From Treponema sp. UBA937 (GTDB taxonomy: Bacteria; Spirochaetota; Spirochaetia; Treponematales; Breznakiellaceae), in contig DBDH01000010.1 of the NCBI GenBank assembly GCA_002293455.1, forward strand, positions 1 through 11,108: a DNA stretch of 11,108 bases, in the 5' to 3' direction. A program made the position numbers and the translations under genes. Under the pieces are notes generated by a model, which made no database searches, was not told the DNA's origin, and was given only the letters and a program-made list of their open reading frames with translations. This document shows, piece after piece, positions 7,398 to 11,108 of this stretch (position 1 is the stretch's first letter; each line of letters opens with the position of its first letter).

Positions 7398-7421
7398 GAT
7401 ATACCTCTAAAAATTTGTCGA

Positions 7422-7438
7422 GAAAACACTTTGTTTTC
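7422..7438 (-). repeat. Small hairpin between antitoxin-like gene and beta subunit
   Basis: GAAAACA (7422-7428) and TGTTTTC (7432-7438) form a perfect 7-bp stem with a 3-nt loop, in the 46-bp gap of the operon. In the leftward transcript it is followed by TCGACAAATTTTTAG and then the beta-subunit ribosome-binding site. It could be a processing site, partial terminator or stability element, or have no role. Confidence 0.4.
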
Positions 7439-7443
7439 ACTCT

Positions 7444-7719
7444 TTACATTGCAACATTCAATCGTTCTCTTATCATCTCGCCGATTATTTCTGATGGGCT
7501 TTTATGAGTTGCGTCCGCACGAGCACGAAGATATGCTGCCGAAAGAGTATCCACTTCAATTAAGTGTGCCATGTGTTGAGTAAAATATCCCGGCTTACTC
7601 GTGTCAATTTCAGGTGTGGTGGTTGTCCATAACTCATCCAATTTGTCGGCTTCTTCTTCTGTCATCTTTGCCATCATTCCTCCAACATTTCGGCGTATTT
7701 TCGCCAATTCTTTCGGCAT
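7444..7719 (-). CDS. Small antitoxin-like protein inside the oxidoreductase operon
   Basis: This is a 91-residue protein of unknown function. The C-terminal part THKSPSEIIGEMIRERL (71-87) resembles the helix pair of small DNA-binding antitoxins (ribbon-helix-helix type), and the TEEEADKLDELW (20-31) and PEIDTSKPGYFT stretches resemble small antitoxin-like proteins of other bacteria; this is pattern recognition, not a search. No toxin gene is adjacent. The frame starts one base after the alpha-subunit stop codon (TGA-A-ATG), with GGGG 7 nt upstream. A second possible start is M15 or M16 (7677 or 7674), directly behind a strong GGAGGA at 7678-7683, giving a protein of about 76 residues that begins just before the conserved part. 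Either way it is placed to be co-transcribed with the oxidoreductase. It is not a known subunit of that complex. Confidence 0.8.
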   Translation of the reverse strand: MPKELAKIRRNVGGMMAKMTEEEADKLDELWTTTTPEIDTSKPGYFTQHMAHLIEVDTLSAAYLRARADATHKSPSEIIGEMIRERLNVAM

Positions 7720-7720
7720 T

Positions 7721-8806
7721 TCATCGCCCCAGTATCCGTTTTACTTCCGCAAACACTTCTTCTTCCGTAGGAATAACGCCGCCGCAGCGTCCTAAAAAGT
7801 GAACCGGAGACTTGTATTCCAGTCCTATTTGGGACATTTTTACGTCTTCAATCATCTGGCCCATGCTCATTTCAACTACGAGGACAGGTTTCCCAGACCC
7901 TGTAATCTTTTTGATAGCTTCTTCGGGGAAGGGCCAAAGCGTGATGGGCCTGAAAAGCCCCAGTTTGATGCCTGCTTTTGCGGCAAGCTGTTTCGCTCCA
8001 AGAGCGACTCTGGCGCTGGTTCCGTAAGCGACCATAATAAGATCAGCGTCTTCGCAGCCGGACGCTTCGTATCGGGTCTCGTTTGCTTTGACTTCTTCGT
8101 AGCGTTTGAACCGGGCTTTGATTTTTTGTTCAAGGTTTTCCGGAACCAAATCGAGCGAGGAAAGATGCCTTGCTTCCCGGTTCTGTGCTTTCATATACCC
8201 AACGGCCCAATCCCGCTTTGGCAAATCGGAAAGCTGCCGTTCGGGTGGAAGTTCTACGCCTTCCATCATCTGGCCGATCATGCCGTCCGCCAGAATAATC
8301 GCGGGCATCCGGTACTTATCCGATAAATCAAAAGCCAAGTAGGTGAGGTCCGCGCATTCCTGCACGCTCTTGGGCGCAAGGACGATACAGCGGTAATCGC
8401 CGTGTCCGCCGCCCCGGGTTGCCTGGATATAATCACCTTGGGCCGGCGCGATGGAACCAAGCCCCGGACCTCCGCGGACGACATTCGCGATAACCATGGG
8501 AATATCCGCGCCCGCCGCGTAGGAAATCCCTTCCTGCTTCAAGCTGATTCCGGGACTCGATGAACTTGTCATCGCCCGCGCTCCTGCCGCCGACGCTCCG
8601 TATACCATATTGACCGCGGCAACTTCGCTTTCCGCTTGAATGAACACCCGGCCTTTTTCCAGCATATACTTGGACATATACGCAATCAGCTCATTTTGAG
8701 GAGTAATCGGATAACCAAAATACGCGCTGCATCCCGCCCGGATAGCGGCTTCCGCTATCGCGTCGTTTCCTTTCATAAGACGCTTATCAAGACTTTTGTC
8801 ACTCAT
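7721..8806 (-). CDS. vorB: 2-oxoacid:ferredoxin oxidoreductase alpha subunit, VorB type
   Basis: This is the alpha subunit of the 2-oxoacid:ferredoxin oxidoreductase, carrying the pyrimidine-binding and transketolase C-terminal-like domains that complete the TPP site. Its 361 residues are the usual length for the group annotated as 2-oxoisovalerate (3-methyl-2-oxobutanoate) ferredoxin oxidoreductase VorB. Landmarks are LMKGNDAIAEAAIRAG (10-25), GYPITPQNE (31-39), QAESEVAA (57-64), TSSSSPGISLKQEG (80-93), RGGPGLG (111-117), QATRGGGHGDYR (128-139) and LFRPITLWPFP (284-294). The ATG overlaps the ferredoxin stop (ATGA, 8803-8806), and AAGGAG sits 7 nt upstream. The natural substrate could be branched-chain 2-oxoacids or 2-oxoglutarate; the match to the VorB group favours branched-chain acids, as inference. 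The downstream neighbour is the antitoxin-like gene rather than the expected beta gene. Confidence 0.95.
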   Translation of the reverse strand: MSDKSLDKRLMKGNDAIAEAAIRAGCSAYFGYPITPQNELIAYMSKYMLEKGRVFIQAESEVAAVNMVYGASAAGARAMTSSSSPGISLKQEGISYAAGADIPMVIANVVRGGPGLGSIAPAQGDYIQATRGGGHGDYRCIVLAPKSVQECADLTYLAFDLSDKYRMPAIILADGMIGQMMEGVELPPERQLSDLPKRDWAVGYMKAQNREARHLSSLDLVPENLEQKIKARFKRYEEVKANETRYEASGCEDADLIMVAYGTSARVALGAKQLAAKAGIKLGLFRPITLWPFPEEAIKKITGSGKPVLVVEMSMGQMIEDVKMSQIGLEYKSPVHFLGRCGGVIPTEEEVFAEVKRILGR

Positions 8807-9033
8807 GCTTCGTCTCCTTCGAGCTCATATACCTCAATGCAAACATCAGGGCAAACTTGATAACAATTGCCGCAGGCGATACATTTTTCGATATGCGCCG
8901 CTGAGGACGGATAAGTACCTGTGGAATTGGGATTTGTATCTGCTTCAAGCACCTTTACCGGGCAAGCCCTTACACAGAGGTAACACCCCTTGCACATATC
9001 CCGGTCAATCAGCACTTTACCTTTTCTAGCCAT
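8803..9033 (-). CDS. 2x[4Fe-4S] ferredoxin subunit of the oxidoreductase
   Basis: This is the delta (KorD-type) ferredoxin-like subunit, which passes electrons from the catalytic subunits to soluble ferredoxin. Its 76 residues hold two complete cluster motifs of the form CxxCxxCxxxCP: C14, C17, C20, C24 and C51, C54, C57, C61, each followed by Pro. The frame is open up to an ATG at 9126, but the start is placed at 9031-9033: AAGGAGG lies 5 nt upstream, the protein then starts MARKGKVLIDRDMCKG as in relatives, and the extra 31 residues look like untranslated leader. It is the first gene of the operon and its stop overlaps the alpha-subunit start (ATGA), so the two are probably translated together. 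Confidence 0.94.
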   Translation of the reverse strand: MARKGKVLIDRDMCKGCYLCVRACPVKVLEADTNPNSTGTYPSSAAHIEKCIACGNCYQVCPDVCIEVYELEGDEA

Positions 9034-9081
9034 TACGGCCTCCTTAAAAAACCTTGAGTCAAAAAGTTTTGGAACAAAACC

Positions 9082-9110
9082 AATATACCTGATTTTTTGA
9101 TGATGAACAA
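9082..9110 (-). promoter_or_regulatory. Candidate proximal promoter of the oxidoreductase operon
   Basis: On the minus strand TTGTTC (9110-9105) is separated by 17 bp from TATATT (9087-9082). The start would fall near 9075, leaving a leader of about 40 nt with the AAGGAGG site. The -35 is poor. Confidence 0.3.
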
Positions 9111-9191
9111 TATTATTCCGCGGCAATAAAGGATATTTCTACTAACCGCGGCATCCAACTTTTAACCTAATTGCATTCCAATTAAAACCCG

Positions 9192-9205
9192 ATATAATAT
9201 TATAT
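9192..9205. promoter_or_regulatory. Palindrome with back-to-back TATAAT boxes
   Basis: ATATAATATTATAT is a perfect 14-bp palindrome with a consensus TATAAT on each strand (9193-9198 plus, 9204-9199 minus). Leftward, TTGTTT at 9227-9222 lies exactly 17 bp upstream, giving a possible distal operon promoter with a leader of about 160 nt. Rightward, TTGCAT (9171-9176) lies 16 bp upstream. The -35 boxes are weak on both sides. Confidence 0.4.
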
Positions 9206-9215
9206 AGGGTTACTT

Positions 9216-9246
9216 ATAGTCAAACAAACCAAAACTATTTGACTAT
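9216..9246. promoter_or_regulatory. 9-bp inverted repeat, possible operator
   Basis: ATAGTCAAA (9216-9224) and TTTGACTAT (9238-9246) are a perfect inverted repeat with a 13-bp spacer. The half-site centres are 22 bp apart, about two helical turns, as for a dimeric regulator binding one face of DNA. The left arm overlaps the -35 of the possible distal leftward promoter. It is AT-rich and lacks a T-tract, so a terminator is less likely. Confidence 0.45.
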
Positions 9247-9292
9247 TTCCGATCTAAGTGTTTCTGAAATAAGAAATTAACTAAGGAGTATA

Positions 9293-9321
9293 TTTTCATT
9301 TTGAGGAAAATGTGATATACT
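9293..9321 (+). promoter_or_regulatory. Candidate promoter of the LysM-M23 gene
   Basis: TTTTCA (9293-9298), a 17-bp spacer and TATACT (9316-9321) preceded by TGA form a promoter with an extended -10. The start site would be near 9328, about 34 nt before the ATG at 9362. Confidence 0.45.
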
Positions 9322-9361
9322 ATTTTTAGTTGAAAAAAATGGTTAGACCGATTGAGCGATT

Positions 9362-10462
9362 ATGGGATTATTAGAAAAGGCCGAAATTCACAATCAACAT
9401 TCTCTTCTCGGACAGCAGAATCTTGACCGCCTTTCCGAAAAACAAAGGCGGCGTTCGTTTCGTGCTGTTACTGTAAAATCTATGTTTGATGCGAAACATG
9501 TGTTTTGTATCTGTCTCGCTCTTCTCGTCTGTTATCTTCAATTGTTTGATATTTCCTTGTTGGATTCATTCCCCAATTCGCGCAATACATCACTTTTTTC
9601 GCTCTTTGCTAAAAGCCAGGAAGGAGTGGGAATGCTTCCCGTTGCAGAAGGGCAATTGGCAGTTGAAAATGATCTTTCCGCTGTATTAAATGAAATAATG
9701 ATGGGTGTTCCGGAACCGGAAGAATATTCAAAACCGCGATTAGTAACATACGTTTCATATGAAATTAAGGCGGGAGATTTTATCGGAGACATATCCCGTG
9801 GTTTCGGCTTGAATCAAGATACGCTTTTGTCTATCAATGGAATAAGGAATTCAAGGCTCCTTCAAATTGGGCAAGTGCTTAAAATCCCCAATCAAGACGG
9901 TATTCTGTATACGGTTAAATCCGGGGATACGTTGTCGGCCATTGCGGAAAAATATGAAACTAATACCGCGGCAATTCAGACCGCCAATGAATTATTTTCC
10001 GATACGGTTCACCCTGATTCCAAATTATTCCTTCCCGGCGCCCGTTTGAATACCGTTGAAGTCCAGGAAATTAATGGCGATCTTTTTATATGGCCAGTTA
10101 CCAGCTATATTACATCTTCCTATGGCTACAGACCAAACCCGTTTACGGGCGTGCATCAATTCCACACCGGTCTTGATATTGGCGCGCCTATGGGAACACC
10201 TATTAAAGCTGCCATGTCAGGAATGGTTATTGCCACAGGATATGACAACATATCAGGAAATCATGTGGTGATTACGCATCATTCCGGTTACAGAACCTTG
10301 TATGCTCACCTGAGTGTTATCCGGGTAAAAGCTGGAAGTTATGTCCGCACCGGCGACAGAATAGGTGACGTAGGAAGCACCGGACTAAGTACGGGGCCTC
10401 ACCTTCATTTTACCGTGTATAAAAACGGCGTTACCGTGAATCCCCGTCAGTTAATGAAATAA
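9362..10462 (+). CDS. Membrane-anchored LysM-M23 peptidoglycan endopeptidase
   Basis: This is a cell-wall peptidase acting in the periplasm. Its 366 residues start with a charged cytoplasmic stretch (1-44), then one membrane segment (about 45-66). LysM 1 is about 131-176 (YEIKAGDFIGDIS to QVLKIP), and LysM 2 is about 183-226 (YTVKSGDTLSAIAEKY to LFLPG); both bind peptidoglycan. The M23 domain fills 245-366 with the zinc ligands of lysostaphin-type enzymes: H268 and D272 in HTGLD, and H349 in HLH (347-349); H316 in YAHL completes the catalytic set. All key residues are present, so it is probably active, cutting cross-bridges in wall remodelling or division. An in-frame TGA lies 9 nt before the ATG (tga gcg att), which fixes the earliest start; the Shine-Dalgarno is weak. 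It is divergent from the oxidoreductase operon and convergent with the acidic-protein gene, 7 bp away. Confidence 0.95.
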   Translation: MGLLEKAEIHNQHSLLGQQNLDRLSEKQRRRSFRAVTVKSMFDAKHVFCICLALLVCYLQLFDISLLDSFPNSRNTSLFSLFAKSQEGVGMLPVAEGQLAVENDLSAVLNEIMMGVPEPEEYSKPRLVTYVSYEIKAGDFIGDISRGFGLNQDTLLSINGIRNSRLLQIGQVLKIPNQDGILYTVKSGDTLSAIAEKYETNTAAIQTANELFSDTVHPDSKLFLPGARLNTVEVQEINGDLFIWPVTSYITSSYGYRPNPFTGVHQFHTGLDIGAPMGTPIKAAMSGMVIATGYDNISGNHVVITHHSGYRTLYAHLSVIRVKAGSYVRTGDRIGDVGSTGLSTGPHLHFTVYKNGVTVNPRQLMK

Positions 10463-10474
10463 CAATACGTTATT
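10458..10474. terminator. Weak hairpin between convergent genes
   Basis: AATAAC (10458-10463) and GTTATT (10469-10474) form a 6-bp AT-rich stem with a 5-nt loop. It spans the stop codons of both convergent genes. The rightward side continues CTTCTTTATG. The stem is weak, so this is tentative. Confidence 0.25.
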
Positions 10475-11108
10475 CTTCTTTATGCTTTAAGACCGAATCT
10501 ACCAATTCTTTAAAATCGGAATCTACGTTTTTCGCGTTCACATTAACATTAAATCCCGTAATATAATTCACGCCGTTCCGTTCTTCAATAACCACATCAT
10601 CAGAAAAAGAATCGTTGGACATACTCAAATTTTCCTCCGGTATTTCTTCAACTTCCTCAACAGATTGTTCTGTATTCTCGTCAGAATCAATCTGTTCCAA
10701 TTCAGGAAAATTATCCGGCATGTCAACCTGGAAAGGTTTATATACCAAGGACATATCATACAAAGGATTGACTTCATCAAGTTTTGAAAAGGATGCATCA
10801 TTATTTTTTTCTTCTAGATTTTCCGCGGGAGAAACAAAAAGATTATCAAAAGGTGAATAGATTTCCAAAGGACGATCTAAATCCTTGGATGGTTCATCAA
10901 TATCGCCGAATTCTATTTCACTTGCCAATTTGGATATATCTTCTTCGGACAAGGACGGGTCCTCCTCGACAGAACCATCCGCACCGATTTCTTCCGGGGC
11001 CTCAACGGATTCATCAACCGGGATAACATTCTCCGGAACAGCCAATTCTTTTAAATCATTAGGATCATCACCGGCCGGTACTGAGGCTTCCGCATCTTCC
11101 AGTTCTTC
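10470..11108 (-). CDS. Acidic low-complexity protein, 5' end outside window
   Basis: The C-terminal 212 residues of a protein of unknown function are visible. The frame stays open to the window edge, beyond a TTG at 11045 that has no strong case as a start, so the gene is taken as partial. The visible part is very rich in Glu, Asp, Ser and Pro, with few Lys or Arg (for example SEEDISKLASEIEFGDIDEP), no membrane segment and no recognised domain; most of it is probably disordered. The last 35 residues (ERNGVNYITGFNVNVNAKNV, then DSDFKELVDSVLKHKEE) are less acidic and may fold or bind a partner. It could be a cytoplasmic scaffold-like protein or the tail of a larger protein. The stop at 10470-10472 lies 7 bp from the convergent M23 gene. 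Confidence 0.75.
   Translation of the reverse strand, partial: EELEDAEASVPAGDDPNDLKELAVPENVIPVDESVEAPEEIGADGSVEEDPSLSEEDISKLASEIEFGDIDEPSKDLDRPLEIYSPFDNLFVSPAENLEEKNNDASFSKLDEVNPLYDMSLVYKPFQVDMPDNFPELEQIDSDENTEQSVEEVEEIPEENLSMSNDSFSDDVVIEERNGVNYITGFNVNVNAKNVDSDFKELVDSVLKHKEE

Larger units (their letters stand above)
9034..9361. other. 328-bp divergent intergenic regulatory region
   Basis: No gene is seen here. The region separates the leftward oxidoreductase operon from the rightward LysM-M23 gene. It holds several promoter-like elements, a 14-bp AT palindrome with TATAAT on both strands, a 9-bp inverted repeat, and two direct copies of CCGCGGCA (9118-9125 and 9146-9153). CCGCGG is itself a palindrome, so the two copies could also pair in the leftward leader RNA. 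Confidence 0.7.

Noticed and set aside
7799..8326. 175-codon rightward open frame antisense to vorB
   Set aside because: The opposite strand encodes a clearly recognised protein; the frame has an unusual residue mix (many Phe, Cys and His) and is a shadow of its codon usage.
9034..9126. N-terminal extension of the ferredoxin subunit to an ATG at 9126
   Set aside because: The AAGGAGG site fits the ATG at 9031-9033, relatives start with a similar MARKGK-type sequence, and the extra 31 residues overlap promoter-like sequence and show no motif.
9283..9315. AAGGAG at 9283-9288 followed by a TTG, a possible leader peptide
   Set aside because: The only frame after it (TTG AGG AAA ATG TGA) has four codons, and it lies upstream of the likely transcription start.

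Overview
The window looks like chromosomal DNA from a spirochaete of the Treponema group, probably an anaerobic gut-type organism. This is inferred from three things: a ferredoxin-linked 2-oxoacid oxidoreductase operon, a single long RelA/SpoT enzyme, and AT-rich genes for exported proteins with loose spirochaete-like lipoboxes. No rRNA or taxonomic marker is present, so the assignment is inference. No tRNA, rRNA, CRISPR array, transposase or phage gene was seen.

Left part (1-3606) is AT-rich and codes for exported proteins. A leftward two-gene unit makes a secreted VWA-fold-like protein with no recognisable metal site and, 37 bp downstream or more, a secreted protein ending in a YARHG domain. 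Divergent from it is a lipoprotein with two DTG aspartic-protease-like lobes. The 187-bp divergent spacer holds promoter-like elements for both directions and short repeats.

Middle part (3620-6108). A leftward rel gene makes a full-length (p)ppGpp synthetase/hydrolase-type enzyme (HD, synthetase, TGS, zinc-finger-like and ACT domains). Its synthetase site is intact, but several conserved hydrolase-site residues are changed. Upstream of it is a possible 75-residue membrane protein with a predicted coiled coil.

Kor/Vor operon (6109-9033, leftward). The order of transcription is 2x[4Fe-4S] ferredoxin subunit, alpha subunit (VorB type), a small antitoxin-like gene, TPP-binding beta subunit, gamma subunit. 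Most junctions are overlapping or nearly so (ATGA, 1-nt gap, TAATG), and the operon ends in a good hairpin at 6065-6093. The four subunits together should oxidatively decarboxylate a 2-oxoacid (branched-chain or 2-oxoglutarate) to the acyl-CoA while reducing ferredoxin. The antitoxin-like gene is not a known part of this complex and is the most unusual feature of the window.

Right part (9034-11108). A 328-bp divergent regulatory region contains a 9-bp dyad and a palindrome carrying back-to-back TATAAT boxes. It separates the operon from a rightward gene for a membrane-anchored LysM-M23 peptidoglycan endopeptidase. The window ends inside a leftward gene for a very acidic protein that is cut off at its 5' end.
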